From the NCBI GenBank assembly GCA_903929755.1, contig CAIYVZ010000153.1, forward strand, positions 34,968 through 98,967: 64,000 nt of DNA, in the 5' to 3' direction. Origin of the DNA: an uncultured Acidobacteriia bacterium. GTDB lineage: Bacteria > Acidobacteriota > Terriglobia > Bryobacterales > Bryobacteraceae. The position numbers and the translations under genes were made by a program. Shown in pieces: positions 9,374 through 18,430 of this stretch (position 1 is the stretch's first letter; the number at the start of each line of letters is the position of its first letter). Below the pieces are notes generated by a model. That model had not been told where the DNA came from. It did not search any database and worked only from the letters and a program-made list of their open reading frames with translations.

Positions 9374-9690
9374 GCCGTACTCAGACTACAATGACCAGCG
9401 GTATTTTCTTTGTCAATGAGACTTTTGAAATTACTTCACTGAGCTTATGCACCTTTTCACTACCATTTCGGATCAGATGCGATCCAGGCTCGAATAGCAA
9501 GCCGCCACCGACCGAGAGGCGGTCGTCGAAATGCCATTTACAACCTTGCAACCGAATAGGAGACCGTACCTGCCGCGCCTCATATGCTTCCTGCCTCGGC
9601 ACGCGCTGTCCCCAGGGTTGGATTCTTATTTCGCACAATAATTGAAACGCAGCCGGAACAATACACGTCTCGGGTTTAAATAAAGATATG
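9283..9690 (-). pseudogene. Possible frameshifted OmpA-like domain remnant
   Basis: On the minus strand the frame ending near 9381 contains GLLFEPGSHLIRNGSEKVHK then LSEVISKVSLTKKIPLVIVV, which matches the start of an OmpA-like peptidoglycan-binding domain (LFxxGSxxL, then a hydrophobic strand). After one frame change the reading continues WNVNGINRILAYRRTKYFV and RGMPATR, resembling the second half (NxxLxxxRAxxV, Gxxxxr). Conserved GHTD is lost. The upstream part runs into the start of the receptor gene at 9688. The resemblance was judged by eye. Confidence 0.3.
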
Positions 9691-12600
9691 GTCCACAAAA
9701 TTGCGCTTCTGGGTATTTTGATCGCTGCATCTTGCTACGCCCAGTTTTCCGGACGCCTGACCGGCACAGTTGTAGATGCCTCCGGAGCCCCGGTACCCGA
9801 AGCCGACATCGCGCTGCAATTGCCCGGCAGTGAAAAAGCTCTGCTCACCACCACGACCTCTGCCGATGGAACCTGGCACCTCGCCGGAGTCCGCCCAGCG
9901 GCCTATGATCTGACCGCCCAGGCCAAAGCCTTCGTAAAAACCACACTTCACAACCTGCCCGTGGATGCCGCCCGCGAAACCGCCGTACCCACCATCACCC
10001 TGCAACTCCCCGCCGTTGCCCAATCTATTGACGTGGAAGGCTCGGCGGAAACCGTCCAGACCGGCAACGCCGAGATCTCCAGCACCATCACCACTGCGGA
10101 AGTTCAAAAACTGCCCATCGCCGACCGTGATCCCCTGGCACTGATCCAAACCCAGGCGGGCGTCGTCTACAACGGCAACTCCGGCACCGTCATCAACGGC
10201 ATGCGGACCTCTTTCGCCAACGTCACGCTCGACGGCATCAACATCCAGGACAACTACATCCGCGACAACGCGCTGGATTACTCCCCCAACCGCCCCCTGC
10301 TCGGCCAGGTCCGGCAGGTGACCCTCGTCACCTCAAACTCCAACGCCGCCGCCCCCGGAGGCTCCGCGCAGGTCGCCATGGAAACGCCCTCGGGGACAAA
10401 CACCATCCACGCGACGGCCTTCTGGTTCAACCGGAATTCCCATTTCGCTGCCAACGACTGGTTCAACAATCAATCGGGCGTGGAACGCTCCCGGCTCAAT
10501 CAAAATCAGGCAGGCGTTTCGGTCGGCGGCCCCATTCAGAAAGACAAGCTGTTCTTTTTTGCCAACTACGAAGCCGTCCGCACCAACCAGCAGGCCCCCG
10601 CCACCAATACCGTGCTCACCCCCGACGCCCGGTCCGGAATCTTCACCTACCGGGACACCGGCGGCGGAACCCGCAAAGTGAATCTCCTCACGCTGCGCAA
10701 TGCCTCCATCGACCCCTACGTGCAGAACCTGCTCGGCCAACTGCCCCAAACCATCAATAGCTTCGACACCGGCGACAGCACTTCCGCCCTGCTGCGCAAC
10801 ACCGCAGGCTACCGCTTCAACCAGCGCAGCAACGAGACTCGCGACAACATCACCGCGCGCGGCGATTACAATTTGTCCGTCAAAAACGTCTTCAGCGGCT
10901 CTTACATCTGGAATCGCGACAACACCGACGTCGCCGACCACACCTTCGCGGTAATTCCGAAAGAAGCCAATCCCAACCACAGCCACTTCGCCTCACTCGG
11001 CTGGCGCTGGACGCCCACCGCCTCGCTCACCAACGAAATGCGCGGGGGCTTCAACCTGGCCCCGGGCGATTTCACCACTTCTCAAAAATTCGGCCCCTTC
11101 CTCGCCACCGGCTTCGCGTTCACTGATCCCGTCGATGAATCTCTCCCGCAAGGCCGCGCCACCAATACCTATGCCCTCAGCGACAACGCCGCATGGCAGC
11201 GTGGAAAGCACTACCTCCAGTTCGGCTTCCACATGCAGAAAATCCGGGTTCGCGCCTACAACGCCGCCGGGACTCTCCCCACCTATACGGTCGGCATGGG
11301 TACGGGCCAGAGTGCCATTGTCCGCGCAGACCTGCCAGGCAGCCGTGGCTCCGACGTCACCGCCGCCAATAATCTGCTGGCATCCCTGGCCGGTTTCGTC
11401 GATTCCTACGCCCAAACCTTCAACATCACCAACCGAACTTCCGGCTTCGTCAACGGCGCGCCCGAGACCCGCAACTTCCGCCTCGACGAGTACGACATCT
11501 ATCTCCAGGACAACTGGAAACCCCTCCGGAACGTGACCCTGACCCTCGGCGTGCGCTGGAATCTGCCCGGTGTTGCCGATGAGACCGATTCGCTGGGTCT
11601 CCTCCCGATCCTGAAGAACAACGACCCCGTCCAGACCCTGCTCTCCAACTCAACCCTCGGTTTTGCCGGAGCCTCCGCCGGGCGACCCTGGTACAAGAGA
11701 CCGCGCAAGGATTTTGCCCCGAATGTGGGCCTCGCCTGGGATCCGTTCGGCAAGGGCAAGACGGCCTTCCGCGCCGGCTACTCCATTAACTTTGTTAACG
11801 ACCAGGCGCTGGCCGCGCCCAAGACCATTCTTGGAATCAACTCCGGTTTAAGCGCTGTTTCGTCCAAAAGCGGGCTCACAGGGCGGCTCTCCGCCAGCCT
11901 GCCCGCTGTGGTCACGCCCGTCTACCAGATGCCGATCACCGCCGCCGATAACTATGCCCTGAATTCCTTTAACGCCGTCGGCACCATGGCCCCCAACCTC
12001 CGAACACCCTATGTGCAGCAGTATTCGGCGGGCATTCAGCAGGAGTTTCTCCACACCGTGTTTGAGGCCAGATTCGTTGGCAACCACATGGTGCAGGGCT
12101 TCCGCACCTTCGACTACAACCAGGTGAACATCCGCAGCAACGGCTTCCTGGCCGACTTCCTGCGAGCCCAAAACAACGGCTATCTGGCGCAGGCACGCAA
12201 CGGAACTTTCAACCCGGCATACAACGCCGCTATCCCTGGCAGCCAGCCGCTGCCAGTTTTCGCGCAATTGAAGAATGGCGGCTCGCTCAACACGGGCACC
12301 GTGAGGAATCTTTTGCAGTCCGGCGAACCCGGCGCGCTGGCGGCAACCTACGCGGAAAACGGGACCAACGGCACCGTGGCCTTCTTCGCCAACCCCTACG
12401 CCCTGGGTGCTGACATGCTGACCAATTACTCGAATTCCAGCTACAATTCCCTTCAAGTGGAAGCCCGCCACCGCTCACGCGCGGGCTTCGATTTCACCGT
12501 AAATTACACGTTTTCGAAGGTGCTGTCCGATACAGCCGGCGATACCCAGAGCCGCATCGAGCACTTCCTCGACAGCGCCAATCCCGGGCTGGAACGCTCG

Positions 12601-13242
12601 CGAGCCAACTTCGATCTCAACCATTCTTTCAAGGCGTCCGGCGTCTATGAACTGCCCTTCGGCCGCGGGCACCGCCTGAATCTGGCGCACGTGGACCGTG
12701 CAATCTCAGGCTGGAGCCTGGGCACCATCGCCTCCTGGCAGTCCGGCGCCCCGTTTTCCATCCTCTCGTCGCGTGGCACGCTGAACCGGGCCGATGGCTC
12801 CCGTTCGTACTACAACACCGCAAATACGGCCCTCAACGGAAGCCAGCTCAGCAACGTGGTGAACTTTCAGATGACCGGTAATGGTCCTTATATCGTGCCC
12901 CAATCGGCCATCAATCCTGGTGATGGTTCCGGCGTGAATGCGGACGGCTCGGCCAACTTCACGGGCCAGCTTTTTAACAATCCGACTGCGGGAACTCTGG
13001 GCGCACTGCAACGCCGCTACTTCTCCGGACCCACGTCGTTCAACTACGACATCAGCCTGCAGAAGAGCGTGAAAGTGACCGAGCACCAGTCAGTCGAAAT
13101 CCGCATGGACGCCCTGAATGTCTTCAACCACCCCACATTCTGGGTAGGCGACCAGGACATCAATTCCACCACTTTCGGCGCGCTCGCCAGCACGCTGAAC
13201 CTGCCCCGCGTGGTACAGTTCGGGCTGAAGTACCAGTTTTAA
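9688..13242 (+). CDS. Oar-type TonB-dependent receptor
   Basis: Outer-membrane receptor of 1184 residues. It has a short signal peptide (MVHKIALLGILIAASCYAQF), an N-terminal carboxypeptidase-regulatory-like domain (GRLTGTVVDASGAPVPEADI), a plug region with VQKLPIADRDPLALIQTQAG and NGMRTSFANVTLDGINIQDN, and a long beta-barrel ending in the terminal aromatic strand VVQFGLKYQF. It is complete, unlike the related gene at the left end of the window. Family members are often tied to uptake of oligosaccharides or peptides, but no digestion enzymes are adjacent. The gene starts only a few bases inside the degraded OmpA-like remnant on the other strand. Confidence 0.93.
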   Translation: MVHKIALLGILIAASCYAQFSGRLTGTVVDASGAPVPEADIALQLPGSEKALLTTTTSADGTWHLAGVRPAAYDLTAQAKAFVKTTLHNLPVDAARETAVPTITLQLPAVAQSIDVEGSAETVQTGNAEISSTITTAEVQKLPIADRDPLALIQTQAGVVYNGNSGTVINGMRTSFANVTLDGINIQDNYIRDNALDYSPNRPLLGQVRQVTLVTSNSNAAAPGGSAQVAMETPSGTNTIHATAFWFNRNSHFAANDWFNNQSGVERSRLNQNQAGVSVGGPIQKDKLFFFANYEAVRTNQQAPATNTVLTPDARSGIFTYRDTGGGTRKVNLLTLRNASIDPYVQNLLGQLPQTINSFDTGDSTSALLRNTAGYRFNQRSNETRDNITARGDYNLSVKNVFSGSYIWNRDNTDVADHTFAVIPKEANPNHSHFASLGWRWTPTASLTNEMRGGFNLAPGDFTTSQKFGPFLATGFAFTDPVDESLPQGRATNTYALSDNAAWQRGKHYLQFGFHMQKIRVRAYNAAGTLPTYTVGMGTGQSAIVRADLPGSRGSDVTAANNLLASLAGFVDSYAQTFNITNRTSGFVNGAPETRNFRLDEYDIYLQDNWKPLRNVTLTLGVRWNLPGVADETDSLGLLPILKNNDPVQTLLSNSTLGFAGASAGRPWYKRPRKDFAPNVGLAWDPFGKGKTAFRAGYSINFVNDQALAAPKTILGINSGLSAVSSKSGLTGRLSASLPAVVTPVYQMPITAADNYALNSFNAVGTMAPNLRTPYVQQYSAGIQQEFLHTVFEARFVGNHMVQGFRTFDYNQVNIRSNGFLADFLRAQNNGYLAQARNGTFNPAYNAAIPGSQPLPVFAQLKNGGSLNTGTVRNLLQSGEPGALAATYAENGTNGTVAFFANPYALGADMLTNYSNSSYNSLQVEARHRSRAGFDFTVNYTFSKVLSDTAGDTQSRIEHFLDSANPGLERSRANFDLNHSFKASGVYELPFGRGHRLNLAHVDRAISGWSLGTIASWQSGAPFSILSSRGTLNRADGSRSYYNTANTALNGSQLSNVVNFQMTGNGPYIVPQSAINPGDGSGVNADGSANFTGQLFNNPTAGTLGALQRRYFSGPTSFNYDISLQKSVKVTEHQSVEIRMDALNVFNHPTFWVGDQDINSTTFGALASTLNLPRVVQFGLKYQF

Positions 13243-13248
13243 GCCGCC

Positions 13249-13452
13249 ATGTTTTCGCGAAATACAATTCGTCTGGAGCCGACGCTCCACAAGCGCGCGG
13301 AGGAAGCCGCGAAGGCCGCAGGCTACAGCGGGCTGGACGAGTTTGTGGCCCACGCGGTGGAAAAAGAACTGGCCCGGCTCAACTGCGTAGAACCGGCACC
13401 GGACGCGACGGAGATTGAGAAGCAACTGCGCGGCCTCGGCTACATCGAATGA
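13249..13452 (+). CDS. Small ribbon-helix-helix-like protein
   Basis: A 67-residue protein: MFSRNTIRLEPTLHKRAEEA begins with a beta-strand and helix pattern (TIRLEPTLHKRAEEAAKAAG, then DEFVAHAVEKELARL), as in ribbon-helix-helix DNA-binding proteins or antitoxins. The tail ATEIEKQLRGLGYIE is a short amphipathic helix. It lies 6 bases after the receptor stop and overlaps the next gene by 4 bases (ATGA), so it is probably co-translated with the membrane protein downstream and not with a toxin. DNA binding is inferred from the pattern only. Confidence 0.6.
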   Translation: MFSRNTIRLEPTLHKRAEEAAKAAGYSGLDEFVAHAVEKELARLNCVEPAPDATEIEKQLRGLGYIE

Positions 13453-14063
13453 GGCTGGCGCTGCTTGTTCTTTCCGGAGCGGCTTACGGCCTGGCCACAG
13501 CCTGGTTATTCCGACGCTTCACCAAACGCGAACCGCTCAGCACGGCGGCGAATCGCATCATCGCCCACATTCTGGAATTCAACCTCTTCATCGATGAGCC
13601 CCGCCTCATCTTCCGGGCACAGCGCGACTTGCTCCGAGCCAACTTCGCCATGCTGCAAGCAGTTGCCCTCCCGATGCTCTTCGCGGGAGCCATGCTCGCC
13701 GTAGCCTGGAAACCCTTAGCAGAACACCTGGGTCACGCTCCGTTGCAAGCCGGAGATGTGACGATAGCCAGAGTAGCCTCTACCGCGGATACCCTCGACC
13801 TGGTAGCACCCTTCGGCGTTGCCGTCGAAACCCCCGCCTTGCGAGTCCAGGCTGAAGCCGCAACGATGTGGCGGATTCGCGCGCTGAGTCCCGTCAACGG
13901 CGACTTCCGAACCGTACCGAAGCCTCTCCCCGTGCAAATTGATTACCCAACGGCAAAGTATTTCGATATGCCGTGGTGGGTTGTATTTGCCTTGGTATCA
14001 ACGGCAGTTTCAGTAAGCGCTATCGGTAGAAAGTCTGGCCTGCCGCGACCGTCGGCGCAATAG
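13449..14063 (+). CDS. Membrane protein of unknown function
   Basis: A 204-residue protein with a hydrophobic helix at 1-20, a cytoplasmic-looking charged helix pair (EPRLIFRAQRDLLRANFAML), a second membrane helix (ALPMLFAGAMLAVAW, about 73-88), an extracytoplasmic domain of about 80 residues, and a C-terminal helix (WWVVFALVSTAVSVSAI). I do not recognise the family. The ATGA overlap with the small ribbon-helix-helix-like gene suggests translational coupling. The 3' end overlaps by 44 bases the convergent gene at 14020-14694. Confidence 0.6.
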   Translation: MRLALLVLSGAAYGLATAWLFRRFTKREPLSTAANRIIAHILEFNLFIDEPRLIFRAQRDLLRANFAMLQAVALPMLFAGAMLAVAWKPLAEHLGHAPLQAGDVTIARVASTADTLDLVAPFGVAVETPALRVQAEAATMWRIRALSPVNGDFRTVPKPLPVQIDYPTAKYFDMPWWVVFALVSTAVSVSAIGRKSGLPRPSAQ

Positions 14064-14694
14064 AGGCCCGGTGGCGCTCATGGGCCGCAAACAGAAACAG
14101 AACGTGTGAAGTTGGAATTGCCTCAATCTCGGCAGCGCCCGTACGTGCCTGAAGTTCCGCCTTCATCCGGGCGATAAACCCGGTCCGCTCCTCGCGAGGA
14201 AAGTGCTGATAGATCAGGACAGACGCGCCCGAAGCGAAAGTGGCCTCCACCTCCGGCCAGTAAATGTATTTCGAAGATCCGCGATTACCCGGACGCTTCG
14301 AACGCTCCAGTCCGTTATCAGGATCGAAGAACACCAAATCTCGTCCCCGAAACAGCTCCTGGCAATGGGCGAAGTAGCTAAGACGTCCCACGCTGTCATC
14401 GCGCAGAATACGCGTTTGAAATATGGCGTCGCCGAGGAGCCCGGAGGCCTCAATACGAGCGGTACGACGGTCCCTATCGCGATGGATTGCGGTCTGCAAC
14501 CATTCGAACAGTTCCGGGTCGGCTTGGCGATGCTGTCGGGGTTTGTCCAGGTAACCAAGATGCTTCCCGTCGGTGCGCCCATCAGGTTCGGTGAGCATCC
14601 AGCAGACCCCGAGACTCAGACCGGCTCGAGTCAGCGAGCGAAGCAGCCGGTATTTGCAGTAGTCGTTGACGTCGCCGAAATATTGATCTTTCAC
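14020..14694 (-). CDS. Uncharacterised conserved protein paired with a HEPN protein
   Basis: A 224-residue protein opening MKDQYFGDVNDYCKYRLLRS, a start I associate with a widespread but uncharacterised family. Conserved-looking blocks are LVFFDPDNGLE, SSKYIYWPEVE and VLIYQHFPREERTGF; the DPDNG block could be an acidic active site, but no fold is assigned. The start overlaps the stop of the Swt1-type HEPN gene by 4 bases (ATGA), so the two form one translation unit. The 3' end overlaps the convergent membrane-protein gene by 44 bases. A nucleic-acid-related or defence role is inferred only from the partner gene. Confidence 0.65.
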   Translation of the reverse strand: MKDQYFGDVNDYCKYRLLRSLTRAGLSLGVCWMLTEPDGRTDGKHLGYLDKPRQHRQADPELFEWLQTAIHRDRDRRTARIEASGLLGDAIFQTRILRDDSVGRLSYFAHCQELFRGRDLVFFDPDNGLERSKRPGNRGSSKYIYWPEVEATFASGASVLIYQHFPREERTGFIARMKAELQARTGAAEIEAIPTSHVLFLFAAHERHRASIAPTVAAGQTFYR

Positions 14695-15602
14695 GCCTTG
14701 ATCTTGCTGGCCAGTTCGTCGGGCGTTAGCAGCTTTCTCAGGTCATCAGGAAAGACCTTTCGCCATTCTTGCTTTGTGTAGGGAAGCCCGAGTTTCCATG
14801 ATGAGTCCGAACGCTCATGGGGCTTCTTGAGGGGCCAGATGAAAGTATCCATGCCAGCATTGATTGTGGTGCTGCCACGAGCCACCTTAATCCGATTGGC
14901 CCGGCGTGTCACTTCATGGGCTATTTGAACAACCGTGCCGGTATCGGACTGGGCATAGGGACGCCCCATCACAGCGTCAAAAGGTTTGTCGTGGATGTAC
15001 TCAATGAAAGCCGAGTAACCAACTCCGATGGCCTGCCCCCTGTTCGCCAAACTCGCCAAATATTGAAACAGCCTGACCGCGCGCGCGTAACCGTCAGCAT
15101 TGGGCTCCAACACACCGACGGTAGCGGGACCAGAGCGTTTAGTTGGAACCGCAATCTGCAAACGAGGGGCAGCTACGGCGAGTACAGCCGAAACCTGCCG
15201 CTGGCGAAGTTTTCGAACGGTCTCCGCCTCTGTTGAGCCGATGGCTTCGAGAACTAGTTCCATCGTGACCAGCGCCCCGTCCACGTCCAGATCTGAAAAA
15301 GTACGCTGATGGGCGTAAGTGTTTCGCGCCGCTCGAACTCTTAATACCCAATTCCGCGCCGTCGGGGTTCTGAGTTTGGCGAACGCCACGTGACGGTCAT
15401 CGAGAATGATCACAGTCAGCGCATGGACATCCAGATGCAATTCGCCGCTCGTACCTCCTGACAACGGACTGAGACTTCCACGCGCCTTTTGCTGCCACTT
15501 GGCAGCGTACAGCCGAACCAACTCGGAGCGGACCCAAGGCTCCAGACCCGCACGAAAAGCATCCAGCGCCCGGCCAACCCACTCGTGATTCGAAAGTCCC
15601 AT
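14691..15602 (-). CDS. Swt1-type HEPN domain protein
   Basis: A 303-residue protein whose first 120 residues fit the Swt1-like HEPN domain: MGLSNHEWVGRALDAFRAGL at the start and the catalytic-type RxxxxH motif at R93-H98 (AARNTYAHQRTFSDLDVDGA). HEPN proteins of this kind are usually RNases and occur in stress and defence loci. The C-terminal 170 residues, including GYSAFIEYIHDKPFD and WPLKKPHERSDSSWKLGLPY, are not recognised. It is coupled to the next gene by a 4-base overlap and lies 95 bases downstream of the RES toxin gene on the same strand, in a cluster of toxin-like genes. Confidence 0.75.
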   Translation of the reverse strand: MGLSNHEWVGRALDAFRAGLEPWVRSELVRLYAAKWQQKARGSLSPLSGGTSGELHLDVHALTVIILDDRHVAFAKLRTPTARNWVLRVRAARNTYAHQRTFSDLDVDGALVTMELVLEAIGSTEAETVRKLRQRQVSAVLAVAAPRLQIAVPTKRSGPATVGVLEPNADGYARAVRLFQYLASLANRGQAIGVGYSAFIEYIHDKPFDAVMGRPYAQSDTGTVVQIAHEVTRRANRIKVARGSTTINAGMDTFIWPLKKPHERSDSSWKLGLPYTKQEWRKVFPDDLRKLLTPDELASKIKA

Positions 15603-15697
15603 AAGGAAACACTATACTCCCGGCACAATTGAGCCCTGTTACACCAAGCCCTTCCAGCCGACAAGTCCCGGTGGTCTTTCTGCATCCACGCCATCAA

Positions 15698-16153
15698 CTA
15701 ATGCAGATGAAATAGCCGCTTGTCGTAGTCGATCCACCGGCTCCATTCAAACGCGACTTTCTCCGCATCGGCATGGCGTGGGTTCAGCATGTAATTCATC
15801 GATTCCGGGGCAACGGCCGATGGCACGGCAAAGAGCGCGGATTCCCTGCCCTCCAGCCAGGCATCTCCGATTGCCCTGGTCCGGCGGACGTCCTCCCGCC
15901 AGTTGCCCGCAATGGTGCCGACCGAAGGTATCACCAAATCATCCGGAACCGTGACGCGCATCAATTGGTAGCGGTCTGGAAACAGTCGTGGATTCCCCCG
16001 CATATTGGCCACGGCCTCAACCAGCGCAAGCGCCGGGTGCTCCGACAGATACACGATTCGTTTCCCCCGCGCCGCCGAATGCCATCGCCCATCGGCCCGC
16101 TCTCCACCAAGACCCTCCAGGTCCGCGTGGTTACTGATGCGCCAGAGCGCCAT
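15698..16153 (-). CDS. RES-domain toxin
   Basis: RES-family toxins deplete NAD+ in the cytoplasm. The 151-residue protein shows the family pattern: MALWRISNHADLEGLGGERA with conserved Arg residues, RIVYLSEHPALALVEAVANM with the Ser and the catalytic Glu (E46), and ALFAVPSAVAPESMNYMLNP with the second Ser and the NP-H end (NPRHADAEKV). The start overlaps the antitoxin gene by one base (16153), so the pair is co-translated in the usual order, antitoxin first. Full length and no visible damage suggest that it is active. Confidence 0.9.
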   Translation of the reverse strand: MALWRISNHADLEGLGGERADGRWHSAARGKRIVYLSEHPALALVEAVANMRGNPRLFPDRYQLMRVTVPDDLVIPSVGTIAGNWREDVRRTRAIGDAWLEGRESALFAVPSAVAPESMNYMLNPRHADAEKVAFEWSRWIDYDKRLFHLH

Positions 16154-16566
16154 CAGCTATAGACACCCTCGTCAATTTGCCACAGCATATTCTCCACCAG
16201 CCGACCACCCGCTTCGGTCTGAAGGAGACTCATCGGATTTCGATTCGCAAGCCGGTCGTCGGGAGTTCGCAACCAAAGCAGGGCCTTCGCCGGATCGACG
16301 AAAATACTCTCCGCCAAAGCAATTACCCTGGCAACGCGCACCACTCTGTCCGTTTCTTCAAGGGACAAAGACTCTCCGCGCGCCTTGCGATGCTTCAGCG
16401 TTCGCGGAGCGATCACAATTTGCGAGATCTCGGAAAAGCTCAGGCCCTTGTCCTTCAACAGACTCAGGCTCCCCGTGGGCAGGCCATGCTCCACCAGTTC
16501 AGCCAGGTCGAAGTCGGACTTCGGCGTGATTCCGCAGTATTCACCGAACTCAAGGTTGGTAACCAT
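16153..16566 (-). CDS. Xre/MbcA/ParS-type antitoxin
   Basis: Antitoxin partner of the RES toxin. An N-terminal helix-turn-helix-like part (GLSFSEISQIVIAPRTLKHR, residues 42-61) is followed by the ParS-type C-terminal region (FVDPAKALLWLRTPDDRLAN and LLQTEAGGRLVENMLWQIDE) that contacts RES toxins. It overlaps the toxin start by one base. Two 11-base palindromes just upstream of the ATG are likely binding sites for its own autorepression. Confidence 0.9.
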   Translation of the reverse strand: MVTNLEFGEYCGITPKSDFDLAELVEHGLPTGSLSLLKDKGLSFSEISQIVIAPRTLKHRKARGESLSLEETDRVVRVARVIALAESIFVDPAKALLWLRTPDDRLANRNPMSLLQTEAGGRLVENMLWQIDEGVYS

Positions 16567-16574
16567 GCCCTAAT

Positions 16575-16608
16575 GGCATTATGCCACAAAGGCAACAGGC
16601 ATAACGCC
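16575..16608 (-). promoter_or_regulatory. Twin palindromic operator of the RES/Xre module
   Basis: GGCATTATGCC (16575-16585) and GGCATAACGCC (16598-16608) are near-palindromes whose centres are 23 bases apart, about two helical turns. They lie 9-42 bases upstream of the antitoxin ATG, where a repressor would cover the promoter. Binding by the antitoxin is inferred from position and symmetry. Confidence 0.6.
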
Positions 16609-16616
16609 TCGTCCAG

Positions 16617-17912
16617 CTACCGCACCAAACAAGGCTTCTTCGGATCAAACTTCCAGCCCGAAATCAAATACTGCATCGCCACAGCATCATTCCGAGCCCC
16701 CAGCCCCATCCCCAAATACACCTGATGAGCCGCCTCAACCTGCGCCATATCGATCTCCACACCAAGCCCAGGCTTATCCGGCACCGTCAGCAACCCACCC
16801 TGTATCTGAAACGGCTCCCGCGTCAGGCGCTGGCCATCCTGCCAGATCCAGTGCGTATCAATCGCGGTAATCTTCCCCGGCGCCGCGGCCGCCACATGCG
16901 TAAACATCGCCAGCGAAACGTCGAAGTGGTTGTTCGAATGCGAGCCCCACGTCAGGCCCCACTCATTGCACATCTGCGCCACCCGCACCGAGCCCTGCAT
17001 CGTCCAGAAATGCGGGTCGGCCAGCGGAATATCCACCGACTGCAACTGAATCGCATGTCCCATTTCACGCCAGTCCGTCGCGATCATGTTCGTCGCCGTC
17101 GGCAGGCCCGTCGCGCGCCGGAATTCCGCCATCACTTCCCTGCCTGAGTACCCATGCTCCGCCCCGCATGGGTCTTCCGCATACGCCAGCACATCATGCT
17201 GATCGCGGCACAGACCGATCGCTTCCCGCAGACTCCACGCGCCATTCGGGTCCAGCGTAATCCGCGCCTCCGGAAAACGCTCCGCCAGCGCCGTAACCGC
17301 CTCGATCTCGGCCTCGCCGCTCAGCACGCCACCTTTCAACTTGAAATCATTGAACCCGTAGCGCGCGTGCGTCGCTTCCGCCAACCGCACCACCGCTTCC
17401 GGCGTCAGCGCCTCTTCATGGCGCAGCCGGAACCAGTCATCTTCGGCCCCCGGCTCGCTCCGGTAAGCAAGATCCGTCTTCGTCCGGTCGCCCACATAGA
17501 ACAGGTACCCCAGAACCTCCACCTGTTTCCGCTGCTGACCTTCCCCCAATAACGCCGCCACCGGCACTTCCAGGTGCTGACCCAGCAGATCCAGCAAGGC
17601 CGCTTCCAGCGCCGTCACCGCATGAATCGTGGTCCGCAAGTCGAACGTCTGGTTGCCCCGCCCCCCCGCGTCGCGGTCCGCAAACTGACGCCGCACCGAC
17701 CCCAGAATGTTATTCCACGCCCCAATCGGCTGCCCGATCACCAGAGGCTTCGCGTCCTCCAGCGTCTGCCGGATGCGCTCGCCACCCGGCACTTCCCCCA
17801 CGCCGGTATTGCCCGCCGTGTCCTTCAGGATCACCAGATTGCGCGTAAAAAATGGCCCGTGGGCCCCGCTCAAATTGAGCAGCATGCCGTCATGCCCGGC
17901 CACGGGGATCAC
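16617..17912 (-). CDS. gudD: Glucarate dehydratase
   Basis: Enolase-superfamily enzyme that dehydrates D-glucarate to 5-keto-4-deoxyglucarate. Closely GudD-like along its full length: [40 protein letters not shown], the catalytic-base Lys region [10 protein letters not shown], metal ligands in [15 protein letters not shown] and TNMIATDW, and the general-base His in [20 protein letters not shown]. The GTG at 17912 is the first standard start after an in-frame TAG, yet the family normally has about 10 more residues, and the codons between TAG and GTG would encode a matching stretch ([10 protein letters not shown]). The start is therefore doubtful. No transporter or aldolase gene is adjacent. 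Confidence 0.93.
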   Translation of the reverse strand: MIPVAGHDGMLLNLSGAHGPFFTRNLVILKDTAGNTGVGEVPGGERIRQTLEDAKPLVIGQPIGAWNNILGSVRRQFADRDAGGRGNQTFDLRTTIHAVTALEAALLDLLGQHLEVPVAALLGEGQQRKQVEVLGYLFYVGDRTKTDLAYRSEPGAEDDWFRLRHEEALTPEAVVRLAEATHARYGFNDFKLKGGVLSGEAEIEAVTALAERFPEARITLDPNGAWSLREAIGLCRDQHDVLAYAEDPCGAEHGYSGREVMAEFRRATGLPTATNMIATDWREMGHAIQLQSVDIPLADPHFWTMQGSVRVAQMCNEWGLTWGSHSNNHFDVSLAMFTHVAAAAPGKITAIDTHWIWQDGQRLTREPFQIQGGLLTVPDKPGLGVEIDMAQVEAAHQVYLGMGLGARNDAVAMQYLISGWKFDPKKPCLVR

Positions 17913-18092
17913 AGCAACGGAGGAGACTTTCGGTGTAGTAGAGATGCTCCGATTCTAGCAATCCCCGTCGCTGCGCCAAAACGCGTTCCCATTTTTTTGC
18001 GGACTTTATTGCGACTGTTTTCAGCAGCTTGGCTTCTTCAACGCCAGATCCTGCACGCCACGAAAGCCAGAATACAACCGAGGACAACACAC

Positions 18093-18419
18093 ATGAACGT
18101 TACTGCAAAAGGCCGTGTCAACGTAACCACACCAGGTACCCCCGTCGCTTTATCAACCGATAAAAGCGTGACGGCGACGCGGCTGTTCTTTCAGGTAATT
18201 CCAGGGCTCACCGGCAAGACGTACGTCGGCGTTCCCGGCATGAACAAAGCCACGCTCACCGGCGTGGTGCGCGTCCTCTGGCCGAACTCGGCCGGAGGCT
18301 TTTCGGAAAACTTCACCGTTGAAGCGCAGGACGGGCGGGACTCCATCCGCGTGGCTGACTATGTGATCGACGCGGATGTGGCAAGCGAGGGACTGCTCGT
18401 TAGCTACTGGACCGAATAA
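18093..18419 (+). CDS. Phage-virion-like small protein
   Basis: A 108-residue all-beta protein. VNVTTPGTPVALSTDKSVTA followed by TYVGVPGMNKATLTGVV, then FTVEAQDGRDSIRVADYVID and the end EGLLVSYWTE, is a layout I associate with small structural proteins of tailed phages (GT.V.L...K....V.V...P..TG..YVG). The ATG at 18093 follows AGGAC. It is alone: no other virion, integrase or lysis gene is within several kilobases. It may be a domesticated remnant. The call rests on pattern only. Confidence 0.5.
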   Translation: MNVTAKGRVNVTTPGTPVALSTDKSVTATRLFFQVIPGLTGKTYVGVPGMNKATLTGVVRVLWPNSAGGFSENFTVEAQDGRDSIRVADYVIDADVASEGLLVSYWTE

Positions 18420-18430
18420 CGCCAGGGGAG

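Noticed and set aside
17574..18092. Plus-strand extension of the phage-like gene
   Set aside because: It is the reverse of gudD, with a Pro/Arg/His-rich composition; the ATG at 18093 has a ribosome site.
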